Source: Ignavibacteria bacterium (GTDB lineage Bacteria > Bacteroidota > Ignavibacteria > Tepidaquicellales > Tepidaquicellaceae). From it: a stretch of 64,000 nt of DNA. This document shows positions 32,737 to 42,190 of the stretch, piece after piece (position 1 is the stretch's first letter; each line of letters begins with the position of its first letter). Position numbers and translations under genes: made by a program. The notes under the pieces were generated by a model. The model saw nothing but the letters and a program-made list of their open reading frames with translations, was not told where the DNA came from and did not search any database. Location of the stretch: contig JADJMZ010000001.1 of the NCBI GenBank assembly GCA_016709315.1, positions 1,116,001 to 1,180,000 on the forward strand, in the 5' to 3' direction.

Positions 32737-35181
32737 ATGAAACAAAATTATTTTTTAAAATTACTAATTATAAATCTTCTGCTTCTAAGCTGTCAAAATT
32801 CTTATTCATTCATGTTCTGGAATCAGGCATGCGGGTTTTCCGGAACTGCTTCAAGCTATGTATCAGTGCCGCATTCAGCAAGTCTTAATTTAACAGGAAG
32901 CTTTTCGGCTGAAGCATGGATCTCTCCCGTCAATTCATTAACACCGGCTGCTCAGATCATTCTTGAAAAAAGAGCAGGAGTTTCTTCGAACGGATATACA
33001 TTCTTTCTGAATAATGGGAAAGTTGCAATAAGAACAAACTCGACAGTGAGACTGACAGGGAATACTGTAATTCAGAATAATGTCTGGACTCATATAACCG
33101 GTACTTATAATAGTGTATCAAATACATTCAGCATTTACATTGATGGGATACTTGACACAAGCGCAGTTGTGTCTAATTCAGATCCTGTAACAAATACAGA
33201 TTCTGTCCGCATCGGCAAAGGCAACGGCGGAAGTCCATTTAACGGAATGATAGACGAACTGAGATTATGGAATAAAGCTCTTACCGGCGCTGAAGTTTCC
33301 AGATTCAGAAGGACGACTCTCGGTTCCGGAACGGGAAATTATTCCGGACTGATAATGTCGTTTACATTTCAGGATAACGAATCAGCGGGAACAGACTTCA
33401 GTCTGAACGACTGGTCAGGAAATTCAAACAACGGAAAGAATGCCGGAGGTACTGCAATTGATCTCAGCAACAGACCTTCAAATACAATAGCGCTTAACGA
33501 ATGCCTTGAACTTGACGGTGTAAATGATCACGCATCCGGAGCGGACAACCCTGCAGTCAGTCCGGTAAGCGCTGTAACAATGGAAACTTGGATTTTCCCT
33601 CAGAGTTTTTCCGGTTCAAGAACATTGATTCATAAAGGACCTGTATCAGGAAGTACTATCAATTACGGACTCAGACTTAACGGAAACGTTCTGAATGCTG
33701 TCATTAACAATAATGTCTCATTCAATGCATCATCACCTGTAGTTTTAAATATGTGGACACATGTTGCCTTTACTTATGACGGCAGCAACGGAAAATATAA
33801 TTTTTACATTAACGGAAGGAAGGCTGGGGAAGGAGTGCTTACGCTCGGTACAATTGTAAACGGAACAGACAGCTTATACATCGGCGGACTGGGAACTTCA
33901 GGCAGCGGTTTTGACGGATTCATGGACGAAGTAAGAATTTCAAATTATGTCAAATCCCAGGCAATGATAAACAGATTTCTTTATCAGTCAATTGATCTGG
34001 CTAACGTACCAAATACCGGTTTTATAAATGTAGTATATAATCTTGACGGATATGCTTCGGATAATGCAGATACTGGTCCGGTGCTGAATTTGGTTGCAGG
34101 CGCTGACTTCAGTCATTCCGGAGCAGTTGACAATCAGCCGGTATCTCCTTTAAACAGGGCTGATAACATGAATTTTCAGCAGGGGTTCATGCTAAAGACT
34201 TCCAATAAAAGAATTCCCGAAACAGGAATAACGGGTTATATGACTGATTCAATAGAGATTTGTTTTGATACTCTGATAACAGATGTCAATTTGTTTGTTG
34301 CGCTTAATCATACAGATGAAGAAGAACTTAAAATGTATCTAGTAGCGCCTAACGGAGATTCCGTGGCTTTGTTTGCAAATCAGTCATTAGTTGCAAACGC
34401 CGACAACATTGTAACGATCTTTAACGATCAGGCGGACAGCAGCGTGTCCAATAATTTCAGGTATGTTTCATATTCACCCGTTATAAAACCCAGGAATGCG
34501 ATGAACTCTGTATTTAACGGAAAGTTTTCTGCAGGAACCTGGAAACTCAGGATAAAAGATGAAACGGGATCCGGCACGGGAAGACTGTGTGCCTGGGGAT
34601 TGCAATTCAATAACCTGCCAATGAATATATCAAGTTTATGCCTCAGAGTTTTTATGGAAGGATTTTACAGATCTGTTGATTCATGTGTTGTTGATACGAT
34701 TAAAGTTCATCTCCATGAAAGTACATCGCCTTATCCCGATGTTGGAGTAAAAGGAGAAACACCTGATGACAACACTTACATCGGCAACTATTCATTTGCT
34801 TCAGCTTCGATAGGAAGTGAATATTATATTGAAGTCGAGCACAGAAATTCCATCGAGACCTGGAGTGCGCATACTGTGTATTTTGATTTTCTGAGCAGCG
34901 GACTTGAATATGATTTTACTTTGAGTAAAGACTCGGCTTACGGTTCGAATGAGATACAGGTGGAAACCGTTCCCGTGCGGTATGCAATGTATGGCGGAGA
35001 TACAAACCGTGACGGAATAACAGATGCTTCCGATGTCGGAGCAGTTGACAATGATGCATCAGTGTCATTAGCAGGTTATGTCGTAACCGATCTTACAGGA
35101 GATGATTTTGTAGATGCTGTTGACATTTCGATTGTGGATAACAATTCATCTGTACCGGTTATTTCTATAACGCCTCCTTAA
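32737..35181 (+). CDS. Exported LamG-LamG-P-domain protein with HRNS-dockerin module
   Basis: An 814-residue mosaic surface protein. A signal peptide (about 1-25) is followed by two LamG/concanavalin-like jelly rolls (about 35-190 and 255-415; each has the W(T)H(I/V)(T/A) strand and a G-x-(M/F)DE(L/V)R closing motif). A P/Homo-B domain follows (about 490-625; DVNLFVALNHTDEEEL, LYLVAPNGDS-like segment, AGTWKLRIKDETG). The end is the shared module: beta domain with HRNSIETWS (His702) and dockerin loops GDTNRDGITDASD and TDLTGDDFVDAVD. No T9SS domain. No protease domain accompanies the P domain. The ribosome-binding site is unusually G-rich (GGGGGGAATATG). Adhesion or glycan binding is the likely role. 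Confidence 0.85.
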   Translation: MKQNYFLKLLIINLLLLSCQNSYSFMFWNQACGFSGTASSYVSVPHSASLNLTGSFSAEAWISPVNSLTPAAQIILEKRAGVSSNGYTFFLNNGKVAIRTNSTVRLTGNTVIQNNVWTHITGTYNSVSNTFSIYIDGILDTSAVVSNSDPVTNTDSVRIGKGNGGSPFNGMIDELRLWNKALTGAEVSRFRRTTLGSGTGNYSGLIMSFTFQDNESAGTDFSLNDWSGNSNNGKNAGGTAIDLSNRPSNTIALNECLELDGVNDHASGADNPAVSPVSAVTMETWIFPQSFSGSRTLIHKGPVSGSTINYGLRLNGNVLNAVINNNVSFNASSPVVLNMWTHVAFTYDGSNGKYNFYINGRKAGEGVLTLGTIVNGTDSLYIGGLGTSGSGFDGFMDEVRISNYVKSQAMINRFLYQSIDLANVPNTGFINVVYNLDGYASDNADTGPVLNLVAGADFSHSGAVDNQPVSPLNRADNMNFQQGFMLKTSNKRIPETGITGYMTDSIEICFDTLITDVNLFVALNHTDEEELKMYLVAPNGDSVALFANQSLVANADNIVTIFNDQADSSVSNNFRYVSYSPVIKPRNAMNSVFNGKFSAGTWKLRIKDETGSGTGRLCAWGLQFNNLPMNISSLCLRVFMEGFYRSVDSCVVDTIKVHLHESTSPYPDVGVKGETPDDNTYIGNYSFASASIGSEYYIEVEHRNSIETWSAHTVYFDFLSSGLEYDFTLSKDSAYGSNEIQVETVPVRYAMYGGDTNRDGITDASDVGAVDNDASVSLAGYVVTDLTGDDFVDAVDISIVDNNSSVPVISITPP

Positions 35182-35207
35182 AACAATACAATTTCCCCCT
35201 GCAATAC

Positions 35208-35241
35208 AAAAGAGCGGAGCATTGATGTTTCGCTCTTTTTT
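35208..35241 (+). terminator. Intrinsic terminator after the LamG/P-domain gene
   Basis: Perfect nine-base stem AAAAGAGCG / CGCTCTTTT with a 14-base loop, followed by TTTGTT. It starts 26 bases after the stop codon and is a convincing Rho-independent terminator. Confidence 0.85.
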
Positions 35242-35446
35242 GTTAATCAAGCAAAAATAATTGTGAATTGATTTTTGTTATTAATAAATGAATATAAATG
35301 CCGGAATAACATTTGCGCAGAGAGTCTCCAGTCGAAGTTAATTTTGAATCAGATATGTATTTAATTGTCTCGAAAATTTATTTAACAAATAAATATTTTC
35401 TCTTTCAAACTTATTGGAATTCTATTTTTCAAACTCCGACCTTACG

Positions 35447-35576
35447 AATCTGTCTCAACAATAGTGAAAATATTTACCACTAAGACAAGTGGACAAAGAG
35501 GTTTACATATTTAAACTTTTTCCCTTAGTGGCCTGGTGTCTTGGTGGTAAAAACAGGTGTTGCGAAACAGTCTTCA
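35447..35576. repeat. Inverted-repeat element of about 130 bp
   Basis: The left arm contains TTTACCACTAAGACA and the right arm its near complement TGTCTTGGTGGTAAA; over 28 bases about 20 positions agree. Outside these, GAATCTGTCTCAACA on the left answers TGTTGCGAAACAGTC on the right. It carries no open frame. The structure is that of a small non-autonomous element or a long hairpin; no second copy was found in the window. Confidence 0.5.
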
Positions 35577-35601
35577 AAGCAGAGATTAGTGTGGTTCATC
35601 A

Positions 35602-36503
35602 CTATTTCACAAAATAATTCAGCATCTTATAAATCAGCTTTGCTGTCATAAAATCCGGAAAGTGATTTCCCTTTACAGGTGATAACTCCACTACATCAAA
35701 TCCCACAACATTTTTCTTTTCACTCAGAAGTTTCAGGAGTTTCATTGTTTCATCCCAGAAGAATCCGTTTGGCTCCGGTGTGCCTGTTGACGGCATTATT
35801 GACGGATCAAAATAATCCACATCGAAAGTTATGTAAACATTTTCCTTAAGCGAATCCACGATCTTCTTTATCCAGTCAAAGCCGTGTATTCCGCCGCGAA
35901 TCTCATAAGCATAAAATGTTTTGATTTTTTTTCCTTTATAAAATCATATTCAGCTTTGCACTGTGCCCTGATCCCTACCTGCGTGATGTCAGTGGTGAAC
36001 TCAGCAACTCTCGCTGCAAATGATGCATGTGAATATTTCGAACCTTCATATTCCTCACGCAAATCAGAATGCGCATCAAAGTGCAGTACAGATAAATTTT
36101 TATATGAATCATAATGCGCTTTGACAGGCGCAGTTGAAATAGAATGTTCGCCGCCGAGAGTTACAACAAATTTTTTATTGTCAATGTGTTTCTTAACATT
36201 TTCATAAATCAGATCAAGAGCTTTCTTACCCTTTTTACCCTTGAACTCTACCGGATGGAGTGAGCAAATCCCGTTCCCTTTTTCAAAACAAAGCTCCCTG
36301 TTCAGTTCCTCATCAAAGAATTCCACGTAATGAGATGCATCAAGTATTGCCTTAGGACCGGCGGCTGTGCCTTTTCCGTAGGATGTAGTATCTTCAAACG
36401 GAACAGGCAGTAAAACAATTTTAGAATTTTTGTAATCGGAAAATTCTTTTTCTATAGCAAGAAAATTGTTTTTGATTGTATAATATCTGATCTTGTTTTT
36501 CAA
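35602..36503 (-). pseudogene. speB: Agmatinase/ureohydrolase broken by a one-base shift in an A8 tract
   Basis: Manganese ureohydrolase of the agmatinase type (agmatine to putrescine and urea). The first frame (from 36503) carries the metal motifs GGEHS and FDAHSDLR; the second frame (ending 35602) carries FDVDYFDP and ELSPVKG. All ligands are present, but in different frames. The break lies at a run of eight A on the coding strand (35925-35932): one extra A would join ...DFIKEKK with IKTFYAYEIRGG and give a 300-residue protein of normal length. The gene may be truly broken, rescued by slippage on the A tract, or an assembly error. It starts 6 bases after the dnaX stop, suggesting co-transcription. 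Confidence 0.85.
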
Positions 36504-36509
36504 AATTTA

Positions 36510-37883
36510 TTAATTGATTTTATATTCTTCAGTATCGAAAAGTTCTTTCAGTTTTGAAATAATATCACTGCTGTTTTCCGGCTTGCCGGTTTTATCATTA
36601 TTAACAGGAATACTTTGCGGAGCTTCGGTAATTGATTTTACTTCTGCTTTCTTTTCCTCTTTTACAGTGTCATTTAAATTCTGATCAGTTATTCCCGAAG
36701 GACTTTTTATTTCAGCAGGGGCTGAAGGTTCAGTTAAGGATTTTTTTTTTACTGCTTTAATCTCCGATAATATTTCTGATAAGTCCAGAACTTCAGTATT
36801 CACACGGCTCAATTCCACTAATATAGCTTCAAGCAGTATCTTCTGATTTGAAGAATACTTAAATCTGTTCTCCGCTTCAAAAAGTACTTTCATAAGTCTT
36901 GATATCTGATCAGCGGAAAATAATTTCGCTTCAGAGGAATATTTTTCTTTTATCGAATCTGATTCATCGAGCAGTTCCGTCTTACCGGTAGAATTCACGA
37001 TCATCAGATCCCTGAAATGTTCCGTTATTCCGTTAAAAAAAGTCTGCAGGTCAAATCCGTGATCATTAAGTTCGCTGAAATAATTCAGTATCTCCTTTGC
37101 ATTGCCTTCCCTGATATATTCCGAGATCTTAAAATAAATTTCTTTATCAGGAATGTTTAGAAAATGTTTTAGCTCTTTATACTTAATGTCTTCGCCGCAG
37201 AATGAAACCGACAGGTCAAAAATTCCCTGCGCATCTCTCAAAGCGCCGTCACCAAGCTTTGCAATGAGGAACAGAGAGTCATTATCAATTTTTATCTTTT
37301 CCTCTTTTGCTATCTGTTTAATGCTGTTTATTATTTCTGCGATCTTTATTCTCTGCAGCGGAAATCTCTGACATCTGCTGACAATTGTTGCAGGGATCTT
37401 TTCAGGATTAGTTGTTGCAAGAATAAATATCAGATAAGAAGGAGGTTCCTCTAATATTTTCAGCAAAGCATTGAACGCCTGCTGGGTCAGCATGTGAACT
37501 TCATCAACTATAAAAAACTTAAACCTTCCTTTTATCGGGAAAAATTTTGCAGCATCCTGTATTGCGCGGACATCGTCAATGCCGCGGTTTGATGCAGCAT
37601 CGAGTTCGAACACATCCGGATGAACTCCCCCCGTGATCTCGCTGCATGAATCGCAGTTATTACACGGCTCGCCGTCTTTGGAATTCGGACAATTAAGAGC
37701 TTTTGCGTAGATCCTTGCGATAGTGGTTTTCCCCACTCCCCGCGGACCGCTGAAAAGATATGAATGAGCTATCTTCTTTGTGAGAATGGCATTCTTAAGT
37801 GTCTGTGTCACAAATTCCTGAGAAGATACATCAGAGAATTTCTGCGGTCTGTATTTCCGGGCTGAGACTTTGTAGGTTGACAA
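36510..37883 (-). CDS. dnaX: DNA polymerase III subunit gamma/tau
   Basis: ATPase of the clamp-loader complex. The 457-residue protein has Walker A GPRGVGKTT, the zinc-binding Cys cluster (CPNSKDGEPCNNCDSC), Walker B FFIVDEVHML, and sensor 1 LATTNPEKI, then domain III up to about residue 360. The C-terminal tail (380-457) is Lys/Glu/Pro-rich and short for a tau subunit. The only possible start is TTG at 37881-37883, with an in-frame stop three codons upstream. Codons 378-381 lie in a run of ten A, and both alternative frames stop within four codons (listed separately). It lies between lon and speB on the same strand. Confidence 0.95.
   Translation of the reverse strand: MSTYKVSARKYRPQKFSDVSSQEFVTQTLKNAILTKKIAHSYLFSGPRGVGKTTIARIYAKALNCPNSKDGEPCNNCDSCSEITGGVHPDVFELDAASNRGIDDVRAIQDAAKFFPIKGRFKFFIVDEVHMLTQQAFNALLKILEEPPSYLIFILATTNPEKIPATIVSRCQRFPLQRIKIAEIINSIKQIAKEEKIKIDNDSLFLIAKLGDGALRDAQGIFDLSVSFCGEDIKYKELKHFLNIPDKEIYFKISEYIREGNAKEILNYFSELNDHGFDLQTFFNGITEHFRDLMIVNSTGKTELLDESDSIKEKYSSEAKLFSADQISRLMKVLFEAENRFKYSSNQKILLEAILVELSRVNTEVLDLSEILSEIKAVKKKSLTEPSAPAEIKSPSGITDQNLNDTVKEEKKAEVKSITEAPQSIPVNNDKTGKPENSSDIISKLKELFDTEEYKIN
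36741..36750 (-). promoter_or_regulatory. A10 slippage tract in dnaX (possible gamma/tau switch)
   Basis: The coding strand reads GTA-AAA-AAA-AAA-TCC, ten A in a row at codons 378-381. One added A gives ATC-CTT-AAC-TGA; one lost A gives AAT-CCT-TAA. Either slip ends the protein at once, right after domain III. This is the place where E. coli (ribosomal frameshift) and Thermus (transcriptional slippage on an A tract) make the short gamma form. That it works here is inference. Confidence 0.6.
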
Positions 37884-37932
37884 TCTTTTTTATTTTAATT
37901 GATCAGCTGAATTAATCTTTGAATGCAAATAA

Positions 37933-40407
37933 TTACTTCCTGAAAACTACTTTCTTCTCTTTAAAAACATATTTTATTCCGTCCTCAACTTTTTCTATCG
38001 GAACTATCGTAAGCTTATCAAGTATTTCCTCCTGTATCTCGGCAAGATCTTTTTCATTATCCATTGGTATCAGTACAGTTTTAATTCCGCTGCGCACTGC
38101 GGCGAGAAGTTTTTCATTCAGTCCTCCGATAGGAAGCACATGACCTCTGAGTGTAATTTCTCCTGTCATTGCCACATCAGTTCTTACAGGACATTTTGTT
38201 ATTGCCGACAGCATTGCCATTATCATTGTTATTCCTGCAGAAGGTCCGTCCTTTGGGATCGCGCCCTCAGGCAGGTGAATGTGAATTTCCTTCTCTTTAA
38301 AAAATGATTCCGGGATCTTAAATAAACCAGCATTTGATTTGATATAAGAAAATCCCGCCTGCGCAGATTCTTTCATAATGTCACCGAGCTTTCCTGTGAG
38401 TATGAATTTATTCGCGCCTTTCATGATCGTAACATCCACGTTCAGTATGTCTCCTCCCATAGAAGTCCACGCAAGTCCTACTACCGAGCCAATTTTATTT
38501 TTATCCTTATCATCGGCTAACTTCTGTTTGTATTTCTGAACTCCCAGAAATTTCTCCACCAAATCATCAGAGACAACAATGTTTACTTTTTTCTTCTTCC
38601 CTGTATTCTCAACAATCTCTCTCGTTGTCTTTCTGATAATGGAAGATATTTCCCTTTCAAGACTTCTGACTCCGGCTTCACGTGTATATTCCTGGATTAT
38701 TTTAAGCAATACTTCATCCGGGAAACTTATCATATCAGTAGTCAAACCGTGTTCGAGAATTTCTTTTGGAATTATATGTCTTTTTGCAATCTGAACTTTT
38801 TCAAAATCAAGATAACTGCTCATTTCTATGATCTCCATCCTGTCAAGCAATGGAAGGGGAATATTGTAATAAACATTTGCAGTTGTAATAAACAAAACTC
38901 CCGATAGATCATAATCCACATCGAGATAGTGATCATTGAAAGTTGCATTCTGTTCAGGATCAAGAACTTCAAGCATTGCGCTTGACGGATCTCCCCTGAA
39001 ATCGCTGCTCATTTTATCTATCTCGTCTATCAGTATGACCGGATTTGTGCTTCCTGCTTTTTTCATTGCCTGAATGATCTTACCGGGCATCGAACCGATG
39101 TACGTTCTTCTGTGACCGCGAATCTCAGCTTCATCTCTTACACCTCCGACAGATATCCTGACAAAATTTCTGCTCAGCGCTCTTGCAATGGACTTGCCGA
39201 GAGATGTCTTGCCAACTCCGGGAGGACCCACAAAACAAAGTATCTGCCCCTTGGGAGATTTCTTTATGTTCTTTTCCCTGAGAAGTTTCAGCACTGCTAT
39301 GAGTTCGAGTATCCTGTCCTTCGCTTTATCAAGTCCGTAATGATCTTCATCAAGTATTTTTTTAGCATGCTTAAGATTAAAATTATCCTGAGTGACTTTA
39401 TTCCAGGGCACGCTTACCATCCAGTCAAGAAAATTTCTGATTACAGAATAGTCAGGCGACATTGACGGCATTTTTTTAAGCTTGCCGAATTCATCAAGAG
39501 CTTTCTTCATTACAGGCTCAGGCATTCCGCTGCTGTCAATCTGATCCTTCAGTTTTATTAATTCCGGATCAGACTCCATACCTTCCCCAAGCTCATCCTG
39601 AAGAATTCTTATCTGCTCCTGAACAATGAACTTCCTCTGATTCTTCTGCATAGTCTGATATATCTTCGCATCAATTTCCTTTTCTACATTTAAAACTTCC
39701 ATTTCCGAACCCAGCATATAAAGTATTTCATAATACTGCTTGTGAAGATCGGTTATCTCAAGCACCTTTTGCTTTTTGTGAACATCCGCGCTTATGGTAG
39801 AAGCAATATAGTAAAGTTTTCTGTCCGGTTCTTTTATGTTTTCATAAGCGACAAGCGTTTCCTGAGGAATAGTCCTGTTAGTCTGTACATAATCAGTGAA
39901 TAATTTAGTCGCCTGTTTTATCAAAGCTTTGAGTTCTGTATCCTCCTTGAATGGAACATTCCTGATTTTAATATCTGCCGTTATGTATTTTTCGGAATAA
40001 AACTTTTCTACCTTTGCTGTAACAAGTCCGTCTACAAGCACCTTTATCAGTCCGTTAGGAAGTCTCAACACCTGGAGTATCTTGGCAACCGTTCCGGTCT
40101 TATAAAGATTTTCAAAAGTCGGCTCTTCGATTTTTTCATCAAGCTGTGTTACTAAAAGTATGAATTTATCTTTTTCCACAGATTTGTTGATAGCGGCAAT
40201 AGTTGATTCTCTTCCTGCAAGAATCGGAAAAATCATATACGGAAACAACACGATATCTTTTAAAGGAAGAACAGGAAGTAAAGAAGGTATTGTTTTGTTC
40301 GCATCAGGTATCTGAGATGGCGTATCGTAAATTACTTCAGTTGCGTTTTCACCGTCTTCATTATTCTGCTGTAATGCTTTGCTTTTTATTGCTTTGTCTT
40401 TTGCCAT
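37933..40407 (-). CDS. lon: ATP-dependent protease Lon
   Basis: Cytoplasmic AAA+ protease for damaged and regulatory proteins. The 824 residues match LonA. An N-terminal substrate-binding domain (LPVLPLKDIVLFPYMIFPI, about 42-240) and coiled-coil are followed by the AAA+ module (GPPGVGKTSLGKSIARAL; Walker B VILIDEIDKM) and the protease domain with the catalytic Ser in DGPSAGITM and the Lys in GGLNEKLLAA. An extra 40-residue polar N-terminal stretch rich in Q/N precedes it. The ATG has only A/T-rich leader. It lies 49 bases upstream of dnaX on the same strand. I found no heat-shock element. Confidence 0.97.
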   Translation of the reverse strand: MAKDKAIKSKALQQNNEDGENATEVIYDTPSQIPDANKTIPSLLPVLPLKDIVLFPYMIFPILAGRESTIAAINKSVEKDKFILLVTQLDEKIEEPTFENLYKTGTVAKILQVLRLPNGLIKVLVDGLVTAKVEKFYSEKYITADIKIRNVPFKEDTELKALIKQATKLFTDYVQTNRTIPQETLVAYENIKEPDRKLYYIASTISADVHKKQKVLEITDLHKQYYEILYMLGSEMEVLNVEKEIDAKIYQTMQKNQRKFIVQEQIRILQDELGEGMESDPELIKLKDQIDSSGMPEPVMKKALDEFGKLKKMPSMSPDYSVIRNFLDWMVSVPWNKVTQDNFNLKHAKKILDEDHYGLDKAKDRILELIAVLKLLREKNIKKSPKGQILCFVGPPGVGKTSLGKSIARALSRNFVRISVGGVRDEAEIRGHRRTYIGSMPGKIIQAMKKAGSTNPVILIDEIDKMSSDFRGDPSSAMLEVLDPEQNATFNDHYLDVDYDLSGVLFITTANVYYNIPLPLLDRMEIIEMSSYLDFEKVQIAKRHIIPKEILEHGLTTDMISFPDEVLLKIIQEYTREAGVRSLEREISSIIRKTTREIVENTGKKKKVNIVVSDDLVEKFLGVQKYKQKLADDKDKNKIGSVVGLAWTSMGGDILNVDVTIMKGANKFILTGKLGDIMKESAQAGFSYIKSNAGLFKIPESFFKEKEIHIHLPEGAIPKDGPSAGITMIMAMLSAITKCPVRTDVAMTGEITLRGHVLPIGGLNEKLLAAVRSGIKTVLIPMDNEKDLAEIQEEILDKLTIVPIEKVEDGIKYVFKEKKVVFRK

Positions 40408-40615
40408 TTATGTTTTTACTACTTTTTTTTGAATAAATATAAATCTACTCTTATATAGTTTCAATCCATTACTAATAGCGTTGCGATACTTTAATCAATT
40501 TTGTCCGGATAACTTGTCAGAAAATGCTGATGCAGGAAAGGAAGGATAGAAATATTTATTGAGAAGATTTTGTATCGACAAAACTATCCCGGCTGAATTA
40601 AATTTTAAATATAAA

Positions 40616-42043
40616 TCAAGATCCTAATTCATTCCATATTCTCAGCAATCCTTCTTCATCGAACTTTCGTCCCATTACCTGTATCCCGAATGGCAGTCCG
40701 TTTCTGTCTTTGCCGGAAGGAATTGATATGGCGGGTATTCCCGCAAGGTTTACTGAAGCTGTATAAATATCGTTCAGATACATCGAAAGCGGATCTTCGA
40801 TCTTTTCGCCAAGTCGGAAAGCTGTATCCGGGGTTGTGGGTGAAATTATAAAATCAACTTCATTAAAAGCGTTTTCAAAATCATTCATAATAAGTCTCCT
40901 TACTTTTTGCGCTTTTCTGTAATATGCATCGTAATATCCCGCTGACAATACGTATGTTCCAAGCATTATCCTTCTCTTTACTTCCTCTCCGAATCCTTCC
41001 GATCTTGAATTTACATACATATCCTCTAGTACAGCAGATTCATCAGACCTGTATCCGTAACGCACACCGTCAAACCTGGACAAATTGCTCGATGCCTCAG
41101 CCGATGTGAGAATGTAATATGTCTGTATAACGTATTTTGTATGAGGAAGGGAAATCTCCTTAATTTTAAATCCTTTGTTTCTGAGAACTTCGATCTTAGC
41201 CAGCACTCCTGTTTTAATTTCTTCATTAAGTCCTTCTTCAAAATATTCCTTCGCAAATCCTATGGTTGTTTTTACTGCTTCTAATTTATTTTGTGACTGA
41301 ACAGAATAATTCCCGACTTCTGTTTCCGATGAAGTGCTGTCCCTGTCGTCATGACCTGCAATTACTTCAAGCATTAATCCAATATCAGAATTATTATTTC
41401 CGAAGATCCCGATTGAATCAAATGAAGAAGCGAATGCAACAAGTCCGAACCGTGATATTCTTCCGTAAGTAACTTTCAGTCCTGTTATTCCGCAAAAAGA
41501 AGCCGGCTGTCTGATCGATCCGCCTGTTTCCGAACCGAGTGACATCAGGCACATATTTGCAGCTACCGATACTGCGCTTGCTCCTGAAGATCCGCCGGGC
41601 ACTCTTGTCTTATCTATTGGATTTTTTACAGGACCGAAAAATGAATTTTCATTTGATGAACCCATTGCAAATTCATCACAGTTAACCTTGCCTATGATTA
41701 TGGCATCCTCTTTAAGCAGTCTGTTAATGACTGTTGCAGAATAAACCGTCGTAAAATTACTCAGCATTTTCGATCCGCAAGTAAGAAGTTTATCTTTTAC
41801 TGAAATTACATCCTTGACTGTGATCACCGCGCCTGCAAGCTTTCCCGCAGTACCGTTCTTAATTTTTTCATCTATCTCTGAAGCTCTTTCACGGGCTTCA
41901 TTGTCAAACAGACTTATGAAAACATTCAGATCCTTCTGCTCTTCTATATTCTGCAGATACTGATCCACAAGCTTTGCGCAGCTCAGACTTCCGGAAACGA
42001 TCGCTGATTTAATTTCTATTAAACTTTTCGGTATGTTGTTCAT
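40616..42043 (-). CDS. gatA: Asp/Glu-tRNA amidotransferase subunit A
   Basis: Amidase subunit of GatCAB, which makes Gln-tRNA(Gln) and/or Asn-tRNA(Asn) from the misacylated precursors. The 475 residues match the family. The Ser-Ser-Lys triad can be placed: Lys77 in VTVKD, Ser152 in GGSSGAS, and nucleophile Ser176 in ETGGSIRQPASF. gatB and gatC are not next to it, so the subunits are encoded at separate loci, as is common. It follows tatA on the minus strand after a 147-bp gap that holds a loose hairpin (CAGGAA/TTCCTG) and an outer TGCCACT/AGTGGCA pair. Confidence 0.95.
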   Translation of the reverse strand: MNNIPKSLIEIKSAIVSGSLSCAKLVDQYLQNIEEQKDLNVFISLFDNEARERASEIDEKIKNGTAGKLAGAVITVKDVISVKDKLLTCGSKMLSNFTTVYSATVINRLLKEDAIIIGKVNCDEFAMGSSNENSFFGPVKNPIDKTRVPGGSSGASAVSVAANMCLMSLGSETGGSIRQPASFCGITGLKVTYGRISRFGLVAFASSFDSIGIFGNNNSDIGLMLEVIAGHDDRDSTSSETEVGNYSVQSQNKLEAVKTTIGFAKEYFEEGLNEEIKTGVLAKIEVLRNKGFKIKEISLPHTKYVIQTYYILTSAEASSNLSRFDGVRYGYRSDESAVLEDMYVNSRSEGFGEEVKRRIMLGTYVLSAGYYDAYYRKAQKVRRLIMNDFENAFNEVDFIISPTTPDTAFRLGEKIEDPLSMYLNDIYTASVNLAGIPAISIPSGKDRNGLPFGIQVMGRKFDEEGLLRIWNELGS

Positions 42044-42190
42044 AAATTTTGTTCATTAATTAATTTGCCACTGGTCTCAGGAATTGTTCCTGCTGAAGAT
42101 CTTTTAATTACAGGAATAATCCGTAAAACAAGTGGCATGTATTAAATGGCTTTTTGTTTTCAAAAGCCGTCTGATGTATTTTTTAATTCC

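Larger units (their letters stand above)
35182..35601. other. Intergenic region between convergent LamG and speB genes
   Basis: A 420-bp spacer. It contains the terminator at 35208-35241 and, at about 35447-35576, an imperfect inverted element listed separately. The rest is AT-rich with no gene that I can support. Confidence 0.6.

Noticed and set aside
40579..40586. TAGTTTTG on the minus strand as promoter of lon
   Set aside because: It fits the -7 pattern but has no -33 element and gives a long leader of about 165 bases; not enough to list.
42065..42138. Inverted TGCCACT/AGTGGCA pair between tatA and gatA as another member of the 55-bp repeat family
   Set aside because: Only about seven bases of each arm agree and the rest does not align with 47606-47660; too weak to claim.
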